Origin: Candidatus Hydrogenedentota bacterium
GTDB taxonomy: Bacteria; Hydrogenedentota; Hydrogenedentia; Hydrogenedentales; SLHB01
Direction of reading: 5' to 3'
NCBI GenBank assembly: GCA_020848835.1
Contig: JADLHJ010000109.1
Coordinates: 1 to 39,616, forward strand
DNA length: 39,616 bases
The notes beneath the pieces are model-generated. The model ran no database searches. It saw only the letters and a program-made list of their open reading frames with translations, and was not told where the DNA came from. Shown here one piece after another: positions 32,772-39,616 of the stretch; positions within the stretch are counted from its first letter, which is position 1; every line of letters begins with the position of its first letter. The translations under genes and the position numbers were made by a program.

Positions 32772-34250
32772 CTACTTTCCGTCTTTTGCGATCCGCGAAA
32801 TGATGGACGTGGTGGACCGCCCTTCGACCACAGGCAAAATTGCGATTTTGCCGCCGTAAGACTCGACCGCTTTTCGTTCCGGCTGAACGATGGTGTCGAT
32901 CGTATAGTCGCCGCCTTTGGCGTAGATATCCGGTTTGAGCTGCTTGATCACTTCGAGTGGCGACTCGTCGTCGAAGATCGTGACGAGGCCAATACATTCA
33001 AGCGCCGACAACACAAACGCGCGTTCCATCTCATCGATGATGGGACGATCGGGGCCTTTGAGTTTGCGGACCGAGGCGTCGCTGTTAAGGCCAACCACGA
33101 GCAAATCGCCAAGCGCGGCGGCGCGCTGCAAATACGAGATATGACCGACGTGCAAGATGTCGAAGCAGCCATTGGTCCACACGATGCGCTTGCCTTCACC
33201 GCGCAAGCGTTCGAGTTCGATTTGCAGGTCGTCAAGCGATTTCAATTTTGCCGGGCCTGAGGCGCTGAACATCGCGCGTTCAAGTTGCGCGATCGGCACC
33301 GTGACCACGCCACGCTGTGCAACTGCGACACCGGCAGCGTAATTTCCGACGACTGCGGCATCGTGCAGCGTACCGCCCGCGACCAATGAAACCGTAACGG
33401 CAGCAGTGACCGTATCGCCCGCGCCTGTGACATCTACGACCGCAGCAGGATCAACCTGCGTCGGAAAATCGGCGATGCTACCATCGGCCGAGAATACGCG
33501 AATTCCATGCTGCCCGCGGGTGACGGCCGCATTTTTGCAAACCTTTAGCAAAGCCTTGCCTGCCGCATTGAGCGATTCTTCATCCACTACGTCGATGTCC
33601 GTGCCGATTCCCGCTTCGCGATCGTTTGGCACCATCACATCGAACCCGTGAAACTCGCCCGCGCGCCCGCGCGAATCGCCTACGGTGATGAGCTTGTGTT
33701 GCTTGGCGCATTCGACGACCGCATCGAGCACGCGCCGGGTGGCGACCGACTTCACCTGATCGGTCACGATAATTGCATCGACGTCCTTAGCGCGCGCGCG
33801 GATGTTTGCGATTATTTGGTCTTCAACTTGTCCTTCGACAAATACGGGAGTGGGCGTATCCGTGCGCAAGATTTCTTGCGTGGGAATGTTGAAACCGCCG
33901 GCGCGCAATTTGCCATAGGTATTAGTCGCGCGGGTGGGGTGAACCACAAGGCCGCTAGTATCGACATTGCGCACTGCAAATTCTTTGCGCACGATGTCCG
34001 CGTTCACGTCGTTCCCAACATAGCCGACCATGTACGTCTTCGCACCCAGCGCCGCGACGTTGCAGGCAGCGTTGCCCGCCGCGCCGGGATTGTGTTTGCG
34101 CTCATGTACTTCATAGATGGGAATCGGCGCTTCCAGGCTTACCCCCGTCACGACGCCATACACGTTCTCATCAAGATAGATGTCGCCAACAACCAACACG
34201 CGCGCCTTCGAAAAGCGCGCCAGCAACTCACGGTAATGCGCGGTATCCAT
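32772..34250 (-). CDS. hldE: HldE, heptose-7-phosphate kinase / heptose-1-phosphate adenylyltransferase
   Basis: 492 residues, family length (~475-490). Residues ~1-330 are a PfkB-type kinase: VLVVGDIYLDENVYG, the NPGAAGNAACNVAALGA sugar site, and the catalytic VDVTGAGDT. Residues ~350-492 are a nucleotidyltransferase: TNGCFDILHVGHISYL with the HxGH motif, and KGGDYTIDTI near the end. The enzyme phosphorylates D-glycero-beta-D-manno-heptose 7-phosphate at C1 and then activates it with ATP, steps to ADP-heptose for LPS core or S-layer glycans. It supports an outer-membrane-bearing host. The start ATG at 34250 has a GGAG about 14 bases upstream, so translation may be modest. The other heptose genes are not in this window. 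Confidence 0.95.
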   Translation of the reverse strand: MDTAHYRELLARFSKARVLVVGDIYLDENVYGVVTGVSLEAPIPIYEVHERKHNPGAAGNAACNVAALGAKTYMVGYVGNDVNADIVRKEFAVRNVDTSGLVVHPTRATNTYGKLRAGGFNIPTQEILRTDTPTPVFVEGQVEDQIIANIRARAKDVDAIIVTDQVKSVATRRVLDAVVECAKQHKLITVGDSRGRAGEFHGFDVMVPNDREAGIGTDIDVVDEESLNAAGKALLKVCKNAAVTRGQHGIRVFSADGSIADFPTQVDPAAVVDVTGAGDTVTAAVTVSLVAGGTLHDAAVVGNYAAGVAVAQRGVVTVPIAQLERAMFSASGPAKLKSLDDLQIELERLRGEGKRIVWTNGCFDILHVGHISYLQRAAALGDLLVVGLNSDASVRKLKGPDRPIIDEMERAFVLSALECIGLVTIFDDESPLEVIKQLKPDIYAKGGDYTIDTIVQPERKAVESYGGKIAILPVVEGRSTTSIISRIAKDGK

Positions 34251-34414
34251 GAACCAATTTGCTCCGAAATGTTCCCCGGGAAAGAAGCGAAATTGTAGCG
34301 GCTGAAGGTGTGCAGTTGCCAGTTATCGGCTGGCTGCATCTATGTGTCGTGAACGACGGCGATCGCCGCACGACCGTTCTCGACAAATTCATGCACGGAG
34401 TTTTTTGAAAGGGG

Positions 34415-34452
34415 TGTGGGGAAAACCTTCCTGGAAGAAAGTTTTCCCCACA
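34415..34452 (-). terminator. Hairpin after the thiolase gene
   Basis: TGTGGGGAAAAC (34415-34426) pairs perfectly with GTTTTCCCCACA (34441-34452), and the loop CTTCCTGGAAG can itself fold. It begins seven bases after the thiolase stop. No T-run follows on the minus strand, so it may stabilise the 3' end or stop transcription with help from Rho. Confidence 0.5.
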
Positions 34453-34458
34453 TTAATT

Positions 34459-35625
34459 CTATTCACACAACTCAAATACGCCCGCCGCGCCCATGCCGCC
34501 GCCGATGCACATGGTGACGACGCCGTACTTCACGCCGCGTTTGCGCATTTCGTCGAGGATTTGGACGGAGAGTTTCGCGCCGCTGCAACCGAGTGGGTGG
34601 CCCAGCGCGATGGCGCCGCCGTTCACGTTGACCTTCTCGGGATCGAGTTTAAGTTCGCGCACCACGAGCTTCACGACGGACGCGAAAGCTTCGTTGACTT
34701 CGAAGAGGTCGACATCGCTGAGCTTGATACCCGCGATCTCAATCGCCTTCGGAATCGCGATCAACTGTGCGGGGCCGAGGTATTTCGGCGAACCGGCGGC
34801 GACGTTGTAGCCGATTAATTTCGCGAGTGGTTTCGCGCCGGTTTCTTTCAGGCCTTTCTCGCTCATCAATACGCATGCCGCCGCGCCGTCGCTCATCTGG
34901 CTCGAGTTACCCGCCGTGTGGAAACCGTTAGACGGTAATGCCGCGAAGGCGGGCTTCAGCGCGAGCAGGCCTTCGAGCGTCGTTTCGCGGCGCGGACCCT
35001 CATCGACATCGAATGTAATCGTCTTGCCGTTGCCGTTCAGCGGCACTTGCAGCGGCACGATCTGATCTTTGAACTTGCCGAGATCATTCGCGGCGACCGC
35101 GCGCTGGTTGCTCATCAGCGCCCATTCGTCGAGTTCCTGCCGCGAGAATTTGTAATCGCGCGCGACGTTGTCGCCTGCGTTGCCCATCGCGATGTACGTC
35201 TCCGGAAGATTCACCGTCAGCCAGGGATTCGGCGCAGGTCGCGCACCGGGACCGTGTACCAGGCTCATGCTCTCGGCACCGCCGCCGATGGCGATATCGA
35301 ACAGCCCGCTGCTGATCTTCGCGGCGGCAATCACCATCGCCTCGAGACCCGACGAACAGAATCGGTTAATGGTCAACGCGCTCACGGAATCCGGCATGCC
35401 CGCGCGAAGCGCCGCAATGCGCGCCATGTTCATGCCCTGCGACTGCTCGGGAATCGCGCAGCCCAGCACGACGTCCTGCACTTGCTCGGCCTTGATGCCC
35501 GCGCGATCCACCGCAGCTTTCATCACCTCCGCGGCCATGTCGTCCGCGCGGTAATTCACCAGAGTCCCGCGGTTCGCCTTGCCCACCGCCGTCCGCGCAC
35601 CGGAAACTACGTATACGTTGTTCAT
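34459..35625 (-). CDS. fadA: Acetyl-CoA acyltransferase (thiolase), FadA type
   Basis: 388 residues, family length. Catalytic residues are all visible: Cys90 in NRFCSSGLEAM, His343 in GHPLGCSG and Cys373 in TMCIGGGMGA; the substrate-loop motif NEAFAS (311-316) and GGGAESMS are present. It cleaves 3-ketoacyl-CoA to acetyl-CoA and a shortened acyl-CoA, the last step of fatty acid beta-oxidation. The upstream gene encodes the hydratase/dehydrogenase, 76 bases away on the same strand, so the two form a beta-oxidation pair. No acyl-CoA dehydrogenase is nearby. An acetoacetyl-CoA thiolase role is possible but the FadN neighbour favours degradation. Confidence 0.93.
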   Translation of the reverse strand: MNNVYVVSGARTAVGKANRGTLVNYRADDMAAEVMKAAVDRAGIKAEQVQDVVLGCAIPEQSQGMNMARIAALRAGMPDSVSALTINRFCSSGLEAMVIAAAKISSGLFDIAIGGGAESMSLVHGPGARPAPNPWLTVNLPETYIAMGNAGDNVARDYKFSRQELDEWALMSNQRAVAANDLGKFKDQIVPLQVPLNGNGKTITFDVDEGPRRETTLEGLLALKPAFAALPSNGFHTAGNSSQMSDGAAACVLMSEKGLKETGAKPLAKLIGYNVAAGSPKYLGPAQLIAIPKAIEIAGIKLSDVDLFEVNEAFASVVKLVVRELKLDPEKVNVNGGAIALGHPLGCSGAKLSVQILDEMRKRGVKYGVVTMCIGGGMGAAGVFELCE

Positions 35626-35666
35626 TCGGCCTACCCTCCGATTCTTACGAAGTGTTTTGCATTTTT

Positions 35667-35695
35667 ATCTGTGTACATCTGTGAAATCTGTGGAC
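35667..35695. repeat. Short degenerate ATCTGTG repeat
   Basis: ATCTGTG occurs three times at 10-11 base steps (ATCTGTGTAC, ATCTGTGAA, ATCTGTGGAC). It fills the gap between the thiolase gene and the fadN-type gene. Similar ATCTGTG strings are a common dispersed repeat in Planctomycetes/Verrucomicrobia-like genomes, from general knowledge. It may mimic the CGGAT repeat at 10656 in origin. Confidence 0.55.
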
Positions 35696-35701
35696 AGTGT
35701 A

Positions 35702-38101
35702 TTAATTTCTTAAAGGCTTGCCCGTAGTCAGCATCGCCTGGATGCGTTGCTGCGTCTTTTCCGTCGCGACCAGGCTCAGGAACGCTTCTCGTTCGAGATC
35801 CAGAACATCCTGTTCGGTAATTTTCGTCCCGGGTGCGCGATCGCCGCCGGTGAGGATGTGACCGATCTTCTCCGCAATGAGCACGTCGTGGTCGCTCGCG
35901 AAACCGCCGAGTTTGAAGCCGTACAGCGCCACGCGGAACGCCGCACGCAGGGGTTCGCCGAAAGCGACGAGCGACGCGGGCTTGGGTGCGCGATAGCCCA
36001 TTTTGTTTAGTCCGAGGCACACATCCTTCGCGCGCTTGATCTGCTGATCTAAACTCGCGGTGATGATGTTGTCGTCGGCGAGATAGCCGAGTTCGATATA
36101 TTCGCCACCGCTCGTGCTGACCTTCGCGAGCGCGATGTTCTCAAACGCGCGCCGCAAATAGGGGAGTGGATCCGTGTCTTCCACGCTGCTGGGCAGATAC
36201 GCGAGCGCGCGGCGCAGCATTTCCTTCACACCGCCGCCGCCGGGCACAAGGCCGACGCCGACTTCAACCAAACCGCCGTAGGTCTCGCCCGCGATCACTG
36301 CCTTCGCCGTGTGCTGGCAGATTTCCGTGCCGCCGCCGAGCGTGTAATGGTGCGGCGCGGACACGACGGGCTTGCGGCAGAAGCGCATGGCCTGGTTGAT
36401 TTGCTGGAACGCGTTGACCGCTTCGTCGATCGCCTTCCAGTTTTCTTGCATTGCTTCACCGAGCACTACGAAGATGTTCGCGCCCGCGCAGAAGTGTTGA
36501 CCCTGGTTGCCGACGACCATACCTTCGAACTTGCCGTCGTTCAGCAGGTTCACTCCTTCTTGCAGGATCATGCCGAGGTCGGTGTCGATCGCGTTCATCT
36601 TCGTGTGGAACTCTGCGCAGAGGATGCCGTCGCCTAGATCGATGAGCGTGGCGCTTTCGTTGGTTTTCACGACGCCACCGGAAGCCTTTACACTCGCTAG
36701 CGAAATTTCATTCGGATTTTTCGGAACGGGTTTGTACGACTTCGACGCGAGATCGAAGTAGAGCTGTTTACCGTTCTCGGATTTGTAAAACGACTTCGCG
36801 CCCGCGGCCTTCATCGCTACCGCGATTGGCGGCAGCTTCAGCCCATCCGCCTCCATGCGCGCGCACACGTCATCGAAGCCAAGCGCGTCCCACGTTTCGA
36901 AGATGCCGATTTCCCACGCGAAGCCCCACTTCACCGCGTTGTCAATGTTCACAATGTCGTCCGCGATTTCAGGAATGCGGTTCGCCGCGTAGATGGCGGA
37001 ATTGGCAAACATCTTCCACGCAAACACAGCGCCCTTGTCCGTGCCCGTGTGCATAATTTTGATTTTCTCTTCAATCGTCTCTGCATTGCGCACAGCGCCT
37101 GTGCACTCGAAGCGCGGCTTGATTGGCGCGCGATATTCGAGCGTGTTCAGATCGAGTCCGAGAATGATTCGTTTACCCTTCTCGTCTTTTTCTTTGGTGG
37201 CCTTGTAGAAACCGCTGCCCGATTTCGCGCCGAGCAACCCCTTCGAAACCATCTGCTTCAGGAAATCCGGCGCGACCATGAGGTCGAGGCGTTCGTCGTT
37301 CGGGCAGTTGTTGGCAACGTTGCCGAGCACGTTCACGTAGGTGTCGAGGCCGACTAGGTCGAATGTGCGGAACGTCGCGGACGACGCATGACCAACGGCA
37401 GGTCCGGTGACAGCGTCCACTTCCTCGATCGACAACCCGTCTTTCATCATCTCGTGCATGATGAACTGGCAGCCAAACGTAAGAATGCGGTTTGCTATGA
37501 AATTCGGCGTGTCCTTCGCATACACCACGCCCTTGCCGAGCACGTTCTCGAAGAAGTTCGCCATGAACGCGATGATCGATTTGTCCGTGCCGGGGTGCGG
37601 GATGATCTCAAGGAGTTTTAAGTAACGCGGCGGATTGAAGAAGTGCGTGCCGAAGAAATGTTTTTTGAAATCATCGTCCATCACGTCGAGCATCGACCCG
37701 ATTGGAATGCCGCTTGTGTTCGATGTGGTGATCGTGCCGGGCTTGCGGTGTTTCTTCACCTGCTCGAAGACCTTCTTCTTCACCCCAAGGTCTTCCTTCA
37801 CCACTTCGATGATCCAATCGACGTCCGCGATGCGGTGCATGTCGTCCTCGAAGTTGCCCGTCTCAATCAGATCGAGCACACCCTTCGAATAGATCGGCGA
37901 AGGTTTAATCTTCAGCAGGTTCGCCTTCGAGCCGTCCGCGAAGGCATTGCGCTTCTTTGGATTCGCCTTATCTTTCTCATCCAAGTTCGGCGGCACGATA
38001 TCGAGCATGATGCTCGGAATCCCGCAGTTCGCAAGGTGCGCCGCAATCGCGCCCCCCATCACCCCCGACCCAAGCACCGCAACCCGACGAATATCACGCA
38101 T
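35702..38101 (-). CDS. fadN: FadN-type 3-hydroxyacyl-CoA dehydrogenase / enoyl-CoA hydratase
   Basis: 799 residues with the dehydrogenase first and the hydratase last, the order of Bacillus FadN and opposite to E. coli FadB. Residues 1-20 hold the NAD fold VAVLGSGVMGGAIAAHLA (G11-x-G13-x2-G16). NTSGIPIGSM and HFFNPPRYLKLLEI belong to the 3HCDH_N domain, and two 3HCDH C-terminal domains follow to ~430. From ~490 the crotonase domain has HFCAGANIFVVLGEA and GLVEVGVGLVPGGGG with the hydratase Glu. It converts enoyl-CoA to 3-ketoacyl-CoA for the downstream thiolase. The ATG at 38101 has a strong site (GGAGG). It diverges from the gene at 38302. Confidence 0.94.
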   Translation of the reverse strand: MRDIRRVAVLGSGVMGGAIAAHLANCGIPSIMLDIVPPNLDEKDKANPKKRNAFADGSKANLLKIKPSPIYSKGVLDLIETGNFEDDMHRIADVDWIIEVVKEDLGVKKKVFEQVKKHRKPGTITTSNTSGIPIGSMLDVMDDDFKKHFFGTHFFNPPRYLKLLEIIPHPGTDKSIIAFMANFFENVLGKGVVYAKDTPNFIANRILTFGCQFIMHEMMKDGLSIEEVDAVTGPAVGHASSATFRTFDLVGLDTYVNVLGNVANNCPNDERLDLMVAPDFLKQMVSKGLLGAKSGSGFYKATKEKDEKGKRIILGLDLNTLEYRAPIKPRFECTGAVRNAETIEEKIKIMHTGTDKGAVFAWKMFANSAIYAANRIPEIADDIVNIDNAVKWGFAWEIGIFETWDALGFDDVCARMEADGLKLPPIAVAMKAAGAKSFYKSENGKQLYFDLASKSYKPVPKNPNEISLASVKASGGVVKTNESATLIDLGDGILCAEFHTKMNAIDTDLGMILQEGVNLLNDGKFEGMVVGNQGQHFCAGANIFVVLGEAMQENWKAIDEAVNAFQQINQAMRFCRKPVVSAPHHYTLGGGTEICQHTAKAVIAGETYGGLVEVGVGLVPGGGGVKEMLRRALAYLPSSVEDTDPLPYLRRAFENIALAKVSTSGGEYIELGYLADDNIITASLDQQIKRAKDVCLGLNKMGYRAPKPASLVAFGEPLRAAFRVALYGFKLGGFASDHDVLIAEKIGHILTGGDRAPGTKITEQDVLDLEREAFLSLVATEKTQQRIQAMLTTGKPLRN

Positions 38102-38266
38102 GTGAACCTCCAGCCGCTAATACGCGGTCGCGCAACGCGCGAACACGCCAAACGCACACAATTATCCCTGACACATAAATGTACCCGATCGCCCGGTCTC
38201 GCAGACCTACCGATAGGTATATCGTATCTTTATCGCGAATTCAATGTGCATGGAGGAGTGTATTAT

Positions 38267-38305
38267 TTGGTGGAAATGCAAGGGTGCAAGGCCGAAATGA
38301 GATGA
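38267..38305 (+). CDS. Possible 12-residue leader peptide
   Basis: A very strong ribosome site GGAGGAG (38252-38258) is followed at nine bases by TTG (38267), then GTG (38270), opening the peptide MVEMQGCKAEMR. Its stop TGA overlaps the ATG of the next gene (38302) as ATGA. The main gene has no comparable site of its own, so translation of the leader may feed ribosomes into it. This explains the strong site but the peptide itself is unproven. Confidence 0.4.
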   Translation: MVEMQGCKAEMR

Positions 38306-39525
38306 GAAAACGAGCACATACCAGGAATCGTAAGAAAGCGGTTAAGAGGAAGGGCCCTGATGAGTCCTTTACATACGGTCCGTTACGATTAGCACGATTC
38401 GGACGAAACGTAATCTTGACCGCGAATTGGACAAATGACTCCCACCGAAAGTTTCTGGAACGAGTTCGGACAAATCGTCCAAAAGTAAGGTCGGAAATCG
38501 AGGAGCACATCGCCGAAGCTCTCGCACTCCTCGACAACTACAAAGTATTCGAGCTGCTGGCATATGTCTTTATGAATAACGGACTGGCCGACGAAGGTAG
38601 CTATTCGGAGGCACACCAAGAAGGTTGTTTCGGTTTCGTTGAATACGCGATAAGCCTCGCATTAGCCAAGCCACACAATCCATCAGCGCAGGAGCGTCCA
38701 ACCAAAGATAAACTTGAAAGATTTCTCTATCTCGTTGAGCACATTTACAAATCGGCTTGGCACTATCACTCAAGTGAAATCGTCGAAGGTAAATACGCTC
38801 ATGGCGAACAATACCTACGCACTTCGACAATGATGCGACATATGTTCCTGCGCGGGGATTCTTATCCAACGCATCACAAAGAGCTCTTCATCTCTCTATT
38901 CGAGCCTCATAACGAATTTCTGCTGAAGTCTTTCGGATTTGACGCCCTCTCATTCTTAAAGAATTCGGAGGAGATCGAGCTGCAGGTTCAAGCTGCTCTA
39001 CATCGGTGCGTCGAAGCGCATAAGCTTCTGATCAAACTACACCAGAAGTTCGTGGAATTTGCTGACTCTCACGATCTGGGTGATCTCGACTTGGAGGATG
39101 TTTTCGCAACGTTCAATAACTTGCCTGAAGTCGAACTGCTTAATTCCGAACTGCAAAATTTTTCGACTCATCAAGATATCGGTATATTTGAGGTCGCCCC
39201 AAATGCCAACACACCCATGCCCTTACTGGATTTATTAAGCGCCCACTTTGGAGATAACGCTCAATATATTGACCAGACGCCGTCCGGCTGGCCTCTGAAC
39301 CCGTCCGTATTTAAGACACGACCTCTTATCAAAGACAACGGGAAATATTATTGCTTTGCCCCGCAGTCTTTACATTATAACCTGCCCGATATTCTCGAAG
39401 ATTTAATCAAACAGGCAAGTAGTGTTTATTTCAACGAAACATTTCAAAAAAGACGCGGCAAAGTCCTAGAGGATTTAAGCGCGAATTATCTAAGAGCCTC
39501 TAACAAAAGTCATTCACGAAATTGA
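38302..39525 (+). CDS. Unknown protein, 3' end cut by an IS5-like element
   Basis: 407 residues as it stands, but only about 397 are native: the last codons (after NYLR) come from the IS. The N-terminus MRKRAHTRNRKKAVKRKG is very basic. The middle is helical and rich in charged and aromatic residues (RPKVRSEIEEHIAEALALLD, EGCFGFVEYAISLALAK, SAWHYHSSEIVEGKYAHGEQ). Near the break RRGKVLEDLSANYL resembles the first helix of PD-(D/E)XK nuclease domains, in which a GKxLE motif is followed by the catalytic strands; here that part would lie beyond the IS. I do not recognise the family. The gene has visibly more A/T than its neighbours, suggesting transfer. A defence- or nuclease-related role is only a guess. 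Confidence 0.6.
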   Translation: MRKRAHTRNRKKAVKRKGPDESFTYGPLRLARFGRNVILTANWTNDSHRKFLERVRTNRPKVRSEIEEHIAEALALLDNYKVFELLAYVFMNNGLADEGSYSEAHQEGCFGFVEYAISLALAKPHNPSAQERPTKDKLERFLYLVEHIYKSAWHYHSSEIVEGKYAHGEQYLRTSTMMRHMFLRGDSYPTHHKELFISLFEPHNEFLLKSFGFDALSFLKNSEEIELQVQAALHRCVEAHKLLIKLHQKFVEFADSHDLGDLDLEDVFATFNNLPEVELLNSELQNFSTHQDIGIFEVAPNANTPMPLLDLLSAHFGDNAQYIDQTPSGWPLNPSVFKTRPLIKDNGKYYCFAPQSLHYNLPDILEDLIKQASSVYFNETFQKRRGKVLEDLSANYLRASNKSHSRN

Positions 39526-39616
39526 AGCAGATACAGACACAGCCCAAGGCAAGAAAGGCTTCGTGGATGTCCACGCGGCGTTCGTATCGCACGCGGAGTC
39601 TTCGGAATTGATGAAG
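39494..39616 (-). mobile_element. IS5-family-like insertion sequence, one end (runs off right edge)
   Basis: The host frame is open to CTAA (39490-39493), which fits the YTAR target that IS5-type elements duplicate. From 39494 the text GAGCCTCTAACAAAAGT would be the terminal inverted repeat; it contains the transposase stop. The element interrupts the unknown gene before it. The other end is outside the window, so boundaries and target duplication are inferred. Confidence 0.65.
39500..39616 (-). CDS. IS5-family-like transposase, C-terminal fragment
   Basis: Reading leftwards from the edge there are 38 codons to a TAG at 39500. The peptide contains LRVRYERRVDIHEAFLALGC, the C-terminal end of IS5-group DDE transposases, whose YxRRxDIxxAF-type motif (the E being the last catalytic residue region) is followed by a short hydrophobic tail (ICFNFVNDF). 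The start and catalytic Asp residues lie outside the window. It is carried on the minus strand, opposite to the gene it interrupts. Confidence 0.78.
   Translation of the reverse strand, partial: LHQFRRLRVRYERRVDIHEAFLALGCVCICFNFVNDFC

Noticed and set aside
32587..32997. N-terminal extension of the MFS transporter
   Set aside because: Overlaps hldE, is not membrane-like and the GTG at 32586 has a good ribosome site.

Overview
The window reads as chromosomal DNA of a GC-rich, Gram-negative, polarly flagellated bacterium from an environmental lineage rich in secreted, carbohydrate-oriented proteins. Supporting signs are a heptose kinase/adenylyltransferase (hldE, an outer-membrane/LPS gene), flhF/flhG with flagellar export genes, a prepilin-like protein of the type multiplied in Planctomycetes, Lentisphaerae and Hydrogenedentota, Tat-exported putative glycosidases, a sialidase-like protein, a LamG protein, BACON repeats and a cohesin-domain protein. 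A Hydrogenedentota- or Planctomycetes-like origin is my inference; there is no rRNA marker here.

Layout. (1) 1-5790, all minus strand: thioredoxin-like protein, repeat protein, prepilin-like protein, TlpA-type redoxin, two tandem HGSNAT/NagX-like membrane acyltransferases, and the start of an STT3-like membrane glycosyltransferase cut by the left edge. (2) 5919-10014: a Tat-exported propeller protein on plus, then on minus a tight cluster DoxX - monoglyceride-lipase-like hydrolase - YhhN lysoplasmalogenase-like protein - PHP-like exported hydrolase. (3) 10015-12341: a repeat-rich gene-free stretch and a secreted alpha/alpha-barrel-like protein whose 5' end is invaded by a palindromic repeat. 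(4) 12342-22463: secreted and polymer-degrading genes: a LamG protein with an inserted beta-propeller, a giant subtilisin-like protease interrupted by an in-frame TAG, a peroxiredoxin-sialidase fusion, and a DUF4038-type putative glycosidase. (5) 22465-29015, minus: fliQ-fliR-flhB-flhA-flhF-flhG, the flagellar export gate plus the polar placement pair, without fliP. (6) 29308-38101, minus: cohesin/FN3 surface protein, MFS transporter, hldE, thiolase and FadN-type beta-oxidation enzyme. (7) 38267-39616, plus: an unfamiliar gene, A/T-richer than its neighbours, cut at its 3' end by an IS5-like element running off the right edge.

Most notable: the single in-frame amber codon in an otherwise continuous ~1590-codon protease; FlhB with NPIR in place of the NPTH self-cleavage motif; the IS insertion with a CTAA target motif in a putative nuclease-like gene; the LamG domain split by a propeller; the peroxiredoxin-sialidase fusion; and at least four families of short dispersed repeats, one of which is read through in frame by a gene. 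I see no CRISPR array, tRNA or rRNA, and no convincing complete new defence system; the nearest candidate is the truncated gene at the right edge.
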